In this document: piece after piece, positions 1 through 7,986 of the stretch
Layout of the letters: each line of letters opens with the position of its first letter
How positions within the stretch are numbered: the stretch's first letter is position 1
NCBI RefSeq assembly: GCF_001419765.1
Contig: NZ_LIRK01000261.1
Coordinates: 1-44,428, forward strand
Length of the DNA stretch: 44,428 nucleotides
DNA from: Streptomyces torulosus
Lineage (GTDB): Bacteria > Actinomycetota > Actinomycetes > Streptomycetales > Streptomycetaceae
Direction: 5' to 3'
Notes under the pieces: model-generated
Databases searched by the model: none
Seen by the model: the letters and a program-made list of their open reading frames with translations, nothing else
What the model was told of the DNA's origin: nothing
Translations under genes and position numbers: made by a program

Positions 1-19
1 AGATTTGTATAACAGACAG
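1..19. other. Tn5 mosaic-end (tagmentation adapter) remnant
   Basis: The first 19 bases, AGATTTGTATAACAGACAG, match the 19-bp Tn5 hyperactive mosaic end AGATGTGTATAAGAGACAG at 17 of 19 positions (mismatches at 5 and 13). They are far more AT-rich than everything after them and put a TAA stop (10-12) into the frame of the glycosidase that follows. The simplest reading is untrimmed library adapter at a contig end, with sequencing errors, and not genomic DNA. Confidence 0.85.
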
Positions 20-630
20 CCCCCGCCCCCGTCGAGGAACGGCGCGACGACTTCGACCTCGCCGAACTCCGGCCGTGCTGGATCTCCCCACGGGACCGGC
101 CCGCCGAGCACTACGGCACCAAGGAGCGCCCCGGCTGGCTGACGCTCCGGGCGCGCGGCGGCTCCCTGGACGAGCCCGACGTGGTGTTCGCCGGCCGCCG
201 CCAGCAGCATCCGCGGTGCCGGGCGCGCGCGGTGGTCGACGCCGCCTCGGGGCGTGGTGGCCTCGCCGTACGCCTCGACGAGCGGCACCACTACGAGATC
301 GAGGCGTCCGCCACGGACGTCCGGGTGATCGCGCGCGTCGGCTCGCTGCGCACCGTCGTGGCCTCCCGGCCCCTGCCCGACGGGCCGGTCACCGTCCTCC
401 GCGTGGACGTCGGTGAACCGTCGGCCCCGCACGACGCGCGCACCGGGCCCGACGCGCTCACCTTCGGCGTCGAGGCACCGGACGGCACGTTCACCGCGCT
501 GGCGACCCTCGACGGCCGCTATCTGTCGACCGAGGTGGCCGGCGGTTTCACCGGCCGGGTCCTCGGCCTGTACGCCGCCGAAGGCACCGTCCGCTTCGAC
601 TGGTTCGACTACGAGCCGCTCGCCCCCTGA
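20..630 (+). CDS. Glycoside hydrolase family 43 (beta-xylosidase type), C-terminal part, 5' end cut by contig edge
   Basis: This is the 3' part of a GH43 enzyme. Frame 1 stays open from the adapter junction to the TGA at 628-630 and encodes about 200 residues of the C-terminal beta-sandwich (GH43_C2, concanavalin-like) of GH43 beta-xylosidases and arabinofuranosidases. Typical strings are DDFD near the start, RPGWL, FAGRRQQH, GGLAVRLDERHHYEI, LDGRYLSTEVAGGFTGR and the terminal RFDWFDYE. The catalytic five-blade propeller would lie upstream and is missing because the contig ends, not because the gene is damaged. It lies 63 bases before a secreted glucanase in the same direction, so the two were probably part of one polysaccharide-degradation locus. 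Whether the substrate is xylan or arabinan cannot be told from this part. Confidence 0.85.
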
Positions 631-693
631 AGCGGACGCCGCCCCCCCTTCCGCCACCCCAGCCCGCACGACCGACCGAGAGAGGAACAGCAC

Positions 694-2466
694 GTGCACA
701 CCTCGCAGTTCAGACGCCGCCGAGGACGCGGCCCAGGACGACTGACCGGACTCCTGATGACGCTGGTCGTCATCCTCGGACTGTCCTCCGCCACGGTGTC
801 CGCCGCCCCGGACGACAGGACGGCTCCGACCAGGTCGGCGGTCCGGGTCCCGGCCCGCGCGATGGACGTCGTCGCCGCGATGCAGCCCAGCTGGAACCTG
901 GGCAACACCCTGGACGCCATTCCGGACGAGACGAACTGGGGCAACCCGAAGGCCACACGGGACCTGTTCGCCGCTCTCCGCCAGGAGGGTTTCCGCAGCG
1001 TCCGGATCCCGGTGACCTGGAGCGACCACCAGTGGGCCACCGCCCCCTACACCGTCGACGCCGCGTACCTGAGCCGTGTGAAGGAGGTCGTCGACTGGGC
1101 GCTCGACGAGGGCCTGTACGTCGTGCTCAACGTGCACCACGACTCGTGGCAGTGGATCGACGACATGCCCACCGACCACGACCGGGTGCTGGCCCGCTTC
1201 GACGCCACCTGGTCACAGATCGCCAGGACGTTCCGCGGCGCGCCGCGCGCCCTGATCTTCGAGAGCGTCAACGAACCGGTCTTCGACAAGGCCACCGCCG
1301 AGGAGAAGACCAGGCTGCTGCGCGAACTGAACACCTCCTTCCACAGAAACGTCCGCTCCTCGGGCGGCGGGAACACCGACCGGCTGCTCATGCTGCCCAC
1401 GGAGGGGTGCACACCCTCCCAGAGCCTCATGGACGACCTTTACACCACGATCAAGTCGCTGAAGGACCGGCACCTGATCGCGACGGTGCACTACTACAGC
1501 TGGTACCCGTTCAGCGTGAACATCGCGGGCGGCACCCACTACGACGCCGCCGCCCGGAACGACCTCGACGACGCCTTCGCCCGGATGCGCGACACCTTCG
1601 TCGCCAGGGGCATCCCCGTCTACCTCGGTGAGTACGGCCTGCTCGGCTGGCCCGACCACAACCATCCCTCCCGTGTCGAGCGGGGCGAGGCGCTGAAGTA
1701 CTACGAGCACCTCGGGCACGCGGCCCGCCTCGCCGGGGTCACCACCGCGCTGTGGGACCCCGGGACCTGGGCCTATCTGAACCGGGAGACCCTGAAGTGG
1801 ACGGACCCCGCCCTGTTCGCCTGGATCAGGTCCAGCTGGACCACCCGTTCGGGCACGGCCTCCTTCGACAAGGTGTTCGTGCCGAAGTCGGAGCCGATCA
1901 CGGCCAAGGGGCTCACCCTGCACCTCAACGGCACCACGTTCCGGGGCCTGTGGCACGGGAAGAAGCGGCTCGTCGAGGGACGGGACTACACCCTCTTCGA
2001 CAGGACGCGGCTCGTCCTCACCGCCGGCGCGCTGACCCGGCTGACGGGCGACCGCGCGTACGGGGTCAACGCCACGCTCCAGGCCCGGTTCTCCCGAGGA
2101 CTGCCCTGGCGGATCGAGGTGGTCACCTCCGACGACCCGGTGCTGTCCGACGCCACGGGCACGACCGACGCGTTCGCCGTCCCGACCCAGTACAGGGGTG
2201 ACTCGCTGGCCACGATGGAGGCCCGGTACGGTGACGGCGGCAACGCCGGACAGACCGGCTGGACCCCGTTCCAGGAGTTCAACAAGGCGTTCTCGCCGGA
2301 CTATCCGAACGACAGGATCGTCCTGCGGCCCGAGTTCCTGGACGCGCTGCGCGACGGCGACCTGGTGACCCTGACCTTCCACTTCTACAGCGGCGAGAAG
2401 GTCCTGTACCACGTCAAGCGGTCCGGCGACTCGATCACCGGCACACGCGTCACGCCCGCCTCCTGA
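694..2466 (+). CDS. Secreted GH5 endo-glucanase with C-terminal CBM_X2 module
   Basis: This is a 590-residue secreted enzyme that cleaves internal beta-1,4-glucan bonds. The start is GTG 694 after AGAGAGGAAC. Residues 1-37 form a signal peptide (Arg-rich n-region, LLMTLVVILGL core, VSA-A cleavage). Residues about 55-375 are a GH5 barrel: WNLGNTLDA (67-75), NVHHDSW (146-152), acid/base Glu194 in VNEP and nucleophile Glu313 in LGEYG. The WNLGNTLDA and NWGNP strings are typical of subfamily GH5_4 (endoglucanase, lichenase, xyloglucanase). From about residue 390, FDKVFVPKSEPI followed by Ig-like strands matches CBM_X2, which binds cellulose and cell walls; a further beta-rich tail completes the protein. 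A hairpin follows the stop. The LacI regulator at 4267-5355 may control it, but I found no obvious operator. Family is secure; exact substrate is inferred. Confidence 0.92.
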   Translation: MHTSQFRRRRGRGPGRLTGLLMTLVVILGLSSATVSAAPDDRTAPTRSAVRVPARAMDVVAAMQPSWNLGNTLDAIPDETNWGNPKATRDLFAALRQEGFRSVRIPVTWSDHQWATAPYTVDAAYLSRVKEVVDWALDEGLYVVLNVHHDSWQWIDDMPTDHDRVLARFDATWSQIARTFRGAPRALIFESVNEPVFDKATAEEKTRLLRELNTSFHRNVRSSGGGNTDRLLMLPTEGCTPSQSLMDDLYTTIKSLKDRHLIATVHYYSWYPFSVNIAGGTHYDAAARNDLDDAFARMRDTFVARGIPVYLGEYGLLGWPDHNHPSRVERGEALKYYEHLGHAARLAGVTTALWDPGTWAYLNRETLKWTDPALFAWIRSSWTTRSGTASFDKVFVPKSEPITAKGLTLHLNGTTFRGLWHGKKRLVEGRDYTLFDRTRLVLTAGALTRLTGDRAYGVNATLQARFSRGLPWRIEVVTSDDPVLSDATGTTDAFAVPTQYRGDSLATMEARYGDGGNAGQTGWTPFQEFNKAFSPDYPNDRIVLRPEFLDALRDGDLVTLTFHFYSGEKVLYHVKRSGDSITGTRVTPAS

Positions 2467-2502
2467 CCCGACCGTCCCCGCGCCCGAACCCCTCCCCGAA
2501 TC

Positions 2503-2539
2503 CCGTCGCCGGGGTCCGCCCGCCGGATCCCGGCGACGG
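2503..2539 (+). terminator. Hairpin terminator after the GH5 gene
   Basis: Perfect 11-bp arms CCGTCGCCGGG (2503-2513) and CCCGGCGACGG (2529-2539) with a 15-base loop lie 37 bases after the GH5 stop. There is no T-run, which is common for terminators in high-GC actinomycetes. Confidence 0.6.
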
Positions 2540-2580
2540 CACGCCGCAGCACCGAGGCACCGCAGTGCTGCCTCGCACCC

Positions 2581-2802
2581 GCACCCCGACCCAACGGCTG
2601 GGGCGACCTCCCCGCCTCCGTCACCGTCGCCGCCTCCCCACCGGCCCCGACGGGCGCCGCGTGCACGTGGTCCGCAACTGGAGCTGGACGCCGAGCGGGG
2701 TACGGGCGCCCGTGGACCTCGTCGACGCCCTGGGGAACCACTCGGTCCCGGCCGGCACGGTGGTCGATCTCGGCGCGTGGGACGTCCGTGTGTTCACCAC
2801 CG
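2581..2802 (+). pseudogene. Relic of a GH42 beta-galactosidase C-terminus, frameshifted
   Basis: Only about 70 codons remain of what looks like the C-terminal domain of a GH42 beta-galactosidase. One frame reads NGWGDLPASVTVAAS (from 2593); near 2635-2645 the similarity switches to the next frame and reads GPDGRRVHVV, NWSW, APVDLVDAL and LGAWDVRVFTT (to about 2802). In intact Streptomyces GH42 proteins, as I know them, these strings are continuous and close the protein. There is no start, no catalytic barrel and no proper stop: the second frame runs on into the 3' end of the convergent acyltransferase gene. This is a decayed fragment left between the GH5 gene and the acyltransferase, in keeping with the sugar-degradation theme. 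Confidence 0.72.
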
Positions 2803-2844
2803 TGCCGGGTGAACTCCGGCCGGTCCTGGAGGCGGTCCCGACCG

Positions 2845-4068
2845 TCACCGGACGTGGCGTGCGACGCCGGTCGCCTTCGCCATCAGCCACTCCAGCGGGC
2901 CGCGGGAGGCATACCGCGACCAGACGGTCGCGAAGACCATCACCGCCGCGATGAAGCCGAGGAGGACGTGCAGCGGGGAGCCCGGCAGTTCCTCGATGCC
3001 CAGGAGCTGGATGCCGACGATGTGGAAAACGTAGGCCGTCAGCGACATCGAGCCGACCGCGACGACCGGCCGCGCCAGACGGCCCAGACGGGGGAAGGCG
3101 TCCATCGCGGACAGGCAGCCGGCCACGACGGCGATCGCCACACCGGTGTTGGCGACGATCGACAGGGTCGTCTCACTGTGCGGGGAGGCGACCAGCAGCG
3201 CATGGGCGCTGCCCCAGGGGTAGCCGCCCGTGTCGGACCACCACAGGTCACCGGGGTCACCGCCCCAGGTGGACGCGCCGAGCGCCGCGTACGCGCCGGG
3301 CACGAGATGGATCGCCAGCCACGAGCCCCCGTAGCCGGCGACCGCCAGCGCGGCACCCGTCAGCGCGAGCCGTGCGCGGACGGCGGTGGCGGTGAGGTCG
3401 AGGCGGACGACGGCCATCCCGGCGATGACGAACGGGATCCAGGTCAGCGCGGGGTAGCTTCCGGTGAAAAGCAGTGAGACGGGCCCGTCGTAGCCGCCCT
3501 CCGGTCCGAGCCCGCTGTCCAGGACCGTCTGCCGCAGCACGTACAGGATCTGCGGCAGCACCAGCGCCGTGCCCGCCGCGATCATCGCGAGCGGACCCGC
3601 GCCGAGCCGGTACAGCGGCAGGACGAGGAGGAAGTACACGCCGTAGAAGGCGAGGATCACCTCGACCGGGGTGCCGGACATCGTCAGCGCCGTGCCCACG
3701 GCCAACAGGATCACCGCCCGGATGACCACCTTGGCGACGGCCTGGCGGCCCGCCCGGCCCGTCTTCGGCACGCTGCGCCCGGTGATGAGCACGACGGCGA
3801 ACCCGGCCAGGAACGCGAACAGGGCGGAGGAGCGGCCGTGGGCCAGCTCCATCAGGAAGCCGGTCACCCCGCCCTCGCTGGGGTCGGGGCCGACATGGGC
3901 CGCGTACATGCCGAAGACGGCGAGACCACGGGCCAGGTCCAGGCCGATCAGCCGGCCCACGCCGGGCGCGCCGGGCGAGGGATCGGCCGAGCGGGGTACC
4001 GGTGACGTCCCGTCGGCCGGGGGCGGCGCGATGCCCGGGGGCAGCGTGGTGGCCGAGTGCTGTGTCAT
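2845..4068 (-). CDS. Multi-pass membrane acyltransferase-like protein (DUF418 / HGSNAT_cat-like)
   Basis: This is a predicted integral membrane protein of 407 residues with about ten hydrophobic segments. After a Pro-rich cytoplasmic start comes RLIGLDLARGLAVFGMYAAH, the N-terminal signature shared by DUF418 and DUF1624 (heparan-glucosaminide acetyltransferase-like) proteins, which are thought to pass acyl groups across the membrane to sugars. Later strings such as VGSMSLTAYVFH and the closing SRYASRGPLEWLM fit the DUF418 end. I chose ATG 4068 (MTQHSATTL) because the frame upstream to 4194 encodes a Trp/Cys/Arg-rich stretch unlike a protein start. It follows the LacI gene in the same direction with a gap of about 200 bases. 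Substrate unknown. Confidence 0.75.
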   Translation of the reverse strand: MTQHSATTLPPGIAPPPADGTSPVPRSADPSPGAPGVGRLIGLDLARGLAVFGMYAAHVGPDPSEGGVTGFLMELAHGRSSALFAFLAGFAVVLITGRSVPKTGRAGRQAVAKVVIRAVILLAVGTALTMSGTPVEVILAFYGVYFLLVLPLYRLGAGPLAMIAAGTALVLPQILYVLRQTVLDSGLGPEGGYDGPVSLLFTGSYPALTWIPFVIAGMAVVRLDLTATAVRARLALTGAALAVAGYGGSWLAIHLVPGAYAALGASTWGGDPGDLWWSDTGGYPWGSAHALLVASPHSETTLSIVANTGVAIAVVAGCLSAMDAFPRLGRLARPVVAVGSMSLTAYVFHIVGIQLLGIEELPGSPLHVLLGFIAAVMVFATVWSRYASRGPLEWLMAKATGVARHVR

Positions 4069-4266
4069 GGCGTTCAGCCTGGAAAGAACGCGCCCCGCGG
4101 AGTATCCGGCGACCGGCTGCACCACCCCTGCCGACCGGAGGGCGCATCCCCACCAGGCGGCGGGAGGCGTCCTTCGTGAGGGCGACGAGGACATGACTCA
4201 GGACGGCATGGAGCGACCGCCCTGCGCACCGCTCCGCACCACGTGACCGCCGTCCGGCGGCCCGGC

Positions 4267-5355
4267 TCACTGCTCCTTCGGCGGGGCCGTGCTCTCCCGA
4301 AGGGTCAGGGTGGTCGCGATCTCCAGTCCGACCTGCGGCACTTCGTCACCGCGGCCGAGGGCGAGCGCCAGTTCCGTGGCAGCCGTCGCCATCTCGGCGA
4401 GGGGCTGGTGGACGGTGGTCAGGGGCGGATCCATCCAGGCCACGGCCGGAACGTCGTCGAAGCCCACCACGCTGAGATCGTCCGGGACGCGCAACCCGAG
4501 TTCACGGGCGGCCTGGTAGACGCCGACCGCCTGCATGTCGTTCGCGGTGAACACGGCGGTGGGCCGGTCGGGCCGGGACAGCAACTCCCGTGCGGCCGCG
4601 TACCCGTGCTCGCGGGTGAGCTGGGTCCTGACCACCAGGCGGGGTTCCGACGGCAGGCCGGCCTCCGCGAGAGCGGACGTGTAGCCGGACAGCCGGGCGA
4701 GGCAGAAGGCGTGGTCGGGCCCGCTGATCATCGCGATGCGCCGGTGCCCGAGTCCGATGAGGTGCCGGGTCGCCGCCTGACCGCCCCTCCAGTTGGTGGC
4801 GCCCACGAACGGCACATCGTCGGGCAGCTCGTCGATCGGGTCGAAGACGACGAACGGAATGCCCCGCGCCCTCAGTTGCTCGCGCTCCGCCTCGGAGAGC
4901 TGCGCCACCGACAGGACGCACCGGGGACGTCGGCCGACGGTGTCGTCGATGGTCATGCCGGAGGTGTCATGGAGCCCGAACTCCGACACCAGCACACCGA
5001 TCCGGTTCTTCCGGGCCACCCGTTCGACCCCGCGGATGATCTCCACGGCCCACATGCTCTCCAGTTCGCGGAAGACCAGCTCCACGAGGTTGCTGCGGTT
5101 CTTGGGAGGCTTGCGGTAGCCGTGCTGGTGGATCAGCTGCTCCACGCGGGCCCGTGTCTCGTCCGACACCCCGGACCGGCCGTTGAGCACCTTCGACACG
5201 GTGGGTACGGAGACGCCCGCGGACTCGGCGATGTACGCGATCGTCACCGATACGGGTCCCTCGCCGCGCTCCCCGTGGTCCTCCGTCGAAGGTTGTCCCG
5301 CTCGGTTGTCCGGCACGGTCGCCCTCTCCCCTCCCCTGGCCTGCTGCCCCGCCAT
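4267..5355 (-). CDS. LacI-family transcriptional regulator
   Basis: This is a 362-residue sugar-responsive DNA-binding repressor. Residues 36-60 hold the LacI helix-turn-helix (TIAYIAESAGVSVPTVSKVL followed by NGRSGVS); residues about 95-355 form the periplasmic-binding-protein-like sugar domain, with GHRRIAMISGP, FTANDMQAVGVYQAA and LSVVGFDDVP. ATG 5355 is preceded by GAGGTG at good spacing; the 35 residues before the HTH are Arg/Glu/Pro-rich and disordered, as in many Streptomyces LacI proteins. It closes a cluster of GH43, GH5 and GH42-relic genes, so control of plant polysaccharide use is likely, but its operators and inducer cannot be read from the sequence. A short CCGCCG/CGGCGG hairpin at 4247-4260 lies just past the stop. 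Confidence 0.93.
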   Translation of the reverse strand: MAGQQARGGERATVPDNRAGQPSTEDHGERGEGPVSVTIAYIAESAGVSVPTVSKVLNGRSGVSDETRARVEQLIHQHGYRKPPKNRSNLVELVFRELESMWAVEIIRGVERVARKNRIGVLVSEFGLHDTSGMTIDDTVGRRPRCVLSVAQLSEAEREQLRARGIPFVVFDPIDELPDDVPFVGATNWRGGQAATRHLIGLGHRRIAMISGPDHAFCLARLSGYTSALAEAGLPSEPRLVVRTQLTREHGYAAARELLSRPDRPTAVFTANDMQAVGVYQAARELGLRVPDDLSVVGFDDVPAVAWMDPPLTTVHQPLAEMATAATELALALGRGDEVPQVGLEIATTLTLRESTAPPKEQ

Positions 5356-5410
5356 TCTGGCACCTCGCGCCGGGGAACCGGTGATCGTCCGTCGCGCAGC
5401 GACGGCGCCC

Positions 5411-5432
5411 CGTCGGCGGCCGGCGGCCGACG
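5411..5432 (-). terminator. Possible terminator of the STAS/anti-sigma operon
   Basis: Arms CGTCGGC (5411-5417) and GCCGACG (5426-5432) with an 8-base GC loop lie 8 bases past the stop of the minus-strand anti-sigma gene and upstream of the LacI start. There is no T-run. Confidence 0.4.
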
Positions 5433-5440
5433 GCCGGCGG

Positions 5441-6370
5441 TCAGCGGTCGAGGTGGAAGCGGACGGTGGTGCCCTCGGACGCGGTGTGGAGGCGGACCAG
5501 GTCGGTGATGTGGTGGACCAGCAGCAGGCCGCGTCCGCCCAGTTGGTCGCGTGCCGGGGGCCTGCGGCCGACCAGGGGGTCGGTCAGCTGCCCGAGGTCG
5601 TGGACCTCGCAGACGATCTGCTCGCCCTCGGCCCAGATCCGCAGCGTCCCCGATCCACCGCCGTGCACCACGGAGTTGGTGGTCAGCTCCGCGACCGCCA
5701 GCGTCAGATCCTGCATCCGCGCCTCCGCCAGGCCGAGCCGGCGGGCCTCCCGCACCGCGAACGCGCGGGCCCACGGCAGCGCTTCCGCGTCGAACGGCAG
5801 GGCCGCCGCTCCGGGCGGGCCGGCGAGGGGCTCGTTGTAGCGGGCGACGACCTGCTCGGGAGCGTAGGTGGCGCTGGGCCGTTCGACACCGGAGTCGATG
5901 ACGACGGGATGCGTGGCGCGGGCGTCGTCGAGCACCGCCGGGGTCAGGGCGTCCGCGTCGTACGGGCAGAGGATCGTCACCGCACGGCCCTGGAAGGCCG
6001 CGTTGATGAGGGCCTCGTGCTGGACGCACGCCGGGTACTCCGCCGCCGAGCGGCCGGCCCAGATCGGCTCCCCGATGATCCTCACCCGGCCGCCCGGGTG
6101 GGCGTCGGCGAAGGCGCGCAGGACGCCGGGGATGATCCGCCCGGGGTTGCGGCCCGCCCGCGTCATGTCGAGGAACTCGACCCCGGCGGCGTCGGCGCCC
6201 AGCCCTGCCTCGATGAGGGCGAGGCGGGGGCCCGGTACGGCGACGGCGACGGCCTCCCCGGCGGCCAGACCGTCCCGGAGGAACGGCACGGTGCCCGCCA
6301 GGTACTGCTCCTCACCGCGGTAGAACAGCGCCGGGTGCACGAAAGGTCCAATGTCGGCGGCCGTGGTCAT
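5441..6370 (-). CDS. MEDS-domain / HATPase anti-sigma factor-type regulator
   Basis: This is a 309-residue cytoplasmic regulator. Residues 8-165 form a MEDS (methanogen/methylotroph DcmR-like sensory) domain: HPALFYRGEEQYLAG, AVAVAVPGPRL, IRIIGEP-like RIIGEPIWAG and CPYDADAL. Residues 200-309 are a GHKL ATPase of the RsbW/anti-sigma type: N-box AVAELTTNSVVHG (Glu228, Asn232), Asp258 in HDLGQ and G-box GGRGLLLVHH (278-287). Such proteins bind a sigma factor or a STAS antagonist; the MEDS domain probably senses a small ligand. ATG 6370 overlaps the stop of the upstream STAS gene by four bases (ATGA), so the two are translationally coupled and probably act as partners. Which sigma factor is controlled is unknown. 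Confidence 0.88.
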   Translation of the reverse strand: MTTAADIGPFVHPALFYRGEEQYLAGTVPFLRDGLAAGEAVAVAVPGPRLALIEAGLGADAAGVEFLDMTRAGRNPGRIIPGVLRAFADAHPGGRVRIIGEPIWAGRSAAEYPACVQHEALINAAFQGRAVTILCPYDADALTPAVLDDARATHPVVIDSGVERPSATYAPEQVVARYNEPLAGPPGAAALPFDAEALPWARAFAVREARRLGLAEARMQDLTLAVAELTTNSVVHGGGSGTLRIWAEGEQIVCEVHDLGQLTDPLVGRRPPARDQLGGRGLLLVHHITDLVRLHTASEGTTVRFHLDR

Positions 6371-6726
6371 CGCTCCGCCACCTCGATCGCCGCGAGGCCG
6401 GGCCAGAACAGGTCGAGGATGCGCGTCAGCTCCGGCGGCGGACGGTGCACGACGATACGGCCGGTGGTCAGTCGCTGCGCGGTGACCGCCAGCACCGCCG
6501 CCCCGCCCACGTCGATGGACATCAGCCCCGACAACTCCACGTGGGAGACGCCCCCATGGGTGCTCGCCACCTTCTTCAGGGCCTGTTCCCAGGATGAACG
6601 GGTGATCACGTTGATCTCTCCAGCGGCACGGATACCAGGACGGCCGGACAGCGAACGGATCTCCAGCGCGGCGCCCCCGGGCCGCGGTGCCGGGACCCTC
6701 GCGTCCTCGTCGTCGGCGGCATCCAC
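6367..6726 (-). CDS. STAS-domain (anti-anti-sigma-like) protein lacking the usual phosphoserine
   Basis: This is a 119-residue STAS protein. GTG 6726 follows the strong ribosome site GGGAGGGAAC. Residues 20-117 carry the fold: AAGEINVITRSSWEQAL, then VELSGLMSIDVGGAAVLA (64-80). In SpoIIAA/RsbV-type antagonists this loop reads D-S-S-G with a serine that the kinase phosphorylates; here it is D72-V-G-G75, so that control point is absent. The gene overlaps the MEDS/HATPase gene by ATGA. Possible roles are a constitutively active antagonist or a scaffold. Upstream (6727-6955) is the divergent promoter region shared with the secreted-protein gene; it holds the perfect 12-bp palindrome CCGGTCGACCGG at 6830-6841 and no promoter I can assign with confidence. 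Confidence 0.85.
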   Translation of the reverse strand: MDAADDEDARVPAPRPGGAALEIRSLSGRPGIRAAGEINVITRSSWEQALKKVASTHGGVSHVELSGLMSIDVGGAAVLAVTAQRLTTGRIVVHRPPPELTRILDLFWPGLAAIEVAER

Positions 6727-6955
6727 GTTCCCTCCCTGTGTCGGGTACCGGGGGGCGACGCTCCCCCGTGTCGCCGCTCACCGCATCCCCGGAAACGACG
6801 GACCTAAAGACACGTCATCGTATAACCCACCGGTCGACCGGACCTGATTGCGTGTCCGGTGTTTACGGATGGGCTTTCGGGACAGTCCAGTGCCTGTCAT
6901 GGACACAGGCGTTCGAGCGCCCGGTGGGGCGATCGACCGACGGAGGGGGAACAAC

Positions 6956-7903
6956 GTGCTCACCCACACAAGACGGTGGCGCCGCTTACTCGGCGCCCTG
7001 ACGGGCGTGACCGTCGCGCTCGGACTCACGGCGGGGGCGGCGCAGCCCGCCGCGGCGGCCGGCGGTACGCCCCGGGCCGTGACCGCCTACCGCCACACCA
7101 GCGAGGCCGGCGACTGGATCGGGCAGGGCTCCGCCGTCGCGTACACCCCGTCCACGGCGAGCATCACCGTCGAGGGCGCTCTGGAAGTCGTACGGTTCCG
7201 GGTCGAGAACGACACCGCGTGGTGGGACGTGGTGCTCGCCGCCCCGCACGGCGAGAAGCTGCACCCCGGCGTCTACCGCGACGCGGAGCGGGCGCACTCC
7301 GCGACGGGCCGGGCCCCCGGCCTCGACGTGAGCGGACAGCACCGCGGCTGCAACGTGGTGTACGGGCAGTTCGCCATCCACCAGATCGAGGCCGACGCCT
7401 CCGGGGACATCACCCTGCTGGACGCCACCTACACCCAGCGCTGCGAGGCTCCGGACGCCCCCGCGCTCAAGGGTGTCGTCAAGTACCGCGCGTATCCGCT
7501 GTCGTTCACCTACGCCAGCGACCCGGGCGACTACCCCGGACAGGGCCGCTCGGGCACCCACACGGGGGCCACGAGCATCTTCGCGCTGCGGGAGTGGGGC
7601 GTCGGCGGCCTGTCCTGGGACGCGTCCGGCAAACGGGAGTCCTGGTCGGCTCTGCTCGTCCCGCCCACCGGCGAACGCTTCGAGGCGGGGCGCACCTACC
7701 GGACCGAACGCGGCAGCGGCCCCGGCATCGCCGGCCTCGACGTGTCCGGCTTCGGCGGCTGCAACCGCAGCCACGGCACCCTGACCCTCACCAAGCTGGC
7801 CCGGGACGCCGACGGTACGGTCACCGCCTTCGCCGCCACGTTCGAACAGCACTGCGAGGGAGCCGAGCCCGCACTGCGCGGGACGATCCACTACTACGCC
7901 TGA
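6956..7903 (+). CDS. Secreted protein of two tandem homologous domains, function unknown
   Basis: This is a 315-residue exported protein I cannot assign to a function. GTG 6956 lies behind CGGAGGGGGAA; an open frame continues 36 codons upstream but has no ribosome site and would bury the signal peptide. A signal peptide (TRRWRRLLGALTG, hydrophobic core, AQPAAAAGG cleavage) is followed by two related halves of about 130 residues: the first has SEAGDWIGQG, VSGQHRGCN and LLDATYTQRCE followed by PALKGVVKY; the second has SDPGDYPGQG, VSGFGGCN and AFAATFEQHCE followed by PALRGTIHY. Each half has two cysteines (GCN and CE), possibly one disulfide each. The divergent neighbour is the STAS operon; a bidirectional terminator follows. 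It may bind a surface or carbohydrate, but that is a guess. Confidence 0.85.
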   Translation: MLTHTRRWRRLLGALTGVTVALGLTAGAAQPAAAAGGTPRAVTAYRHTSEAGDWIGQGSAVAYTPSTASITVEGALEVVRFRVENDTAWWDVVLAAPHGEKLHPGVYRDAERAHSATGRAPGLDVSGQHRGCNVVYGQFAIHQIEADASGDITLLDATYTQRCEAPDAPALKGVVKYRAYPLSFTYASDPGDYPGQGRSGTHTGATSIFALREWGVGGLSWDASGKRESWSALLVPPTGERFEAGRTYRTERGSGPGIAGLDVSGFGGCNRSHGTLTLTKLARDADGTVTAFAATFEQHCEGAEPALRGTIHYYA

Positions 7904-7913
7904 CCGCACGGAA

Positions 7914-7951
7914 CGGCGCGGACCCGCGGGGCACACCCCGGGTCCGCGCCG
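7914..7951. terminator. Bidirectional terminator between convergent genes
   Basis: Perfect 12-bp arms CGGCGCGGACCC (7914-7925) and GGGTCCGCGCCG (7940-7951), with an inner GGGG/CCCC pairing in the loop, lie between the 3' ends of the secreted-protein gene (+) and the phosphatase gene (-). Confidence 0.75.
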
Positions 7952-7986
7952 CACGCGACCCGTCTCCGGGAGCCGGCGTCGGACGT

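Noticed and set aside
1..19. A natural transposon end or insertion-sequence border
   Set aside because: The match is to the engineered mosaic end at the very first base of the window, with no transposase; a library adapter explains it better.
5183..6847. A 554-codon plus-strand frame across the anti-sigma region
   Set aside because: It is antisense to the LacI start, the MEDS/HATPase gene and the STAS gene, which have family motifs and coupled starts.
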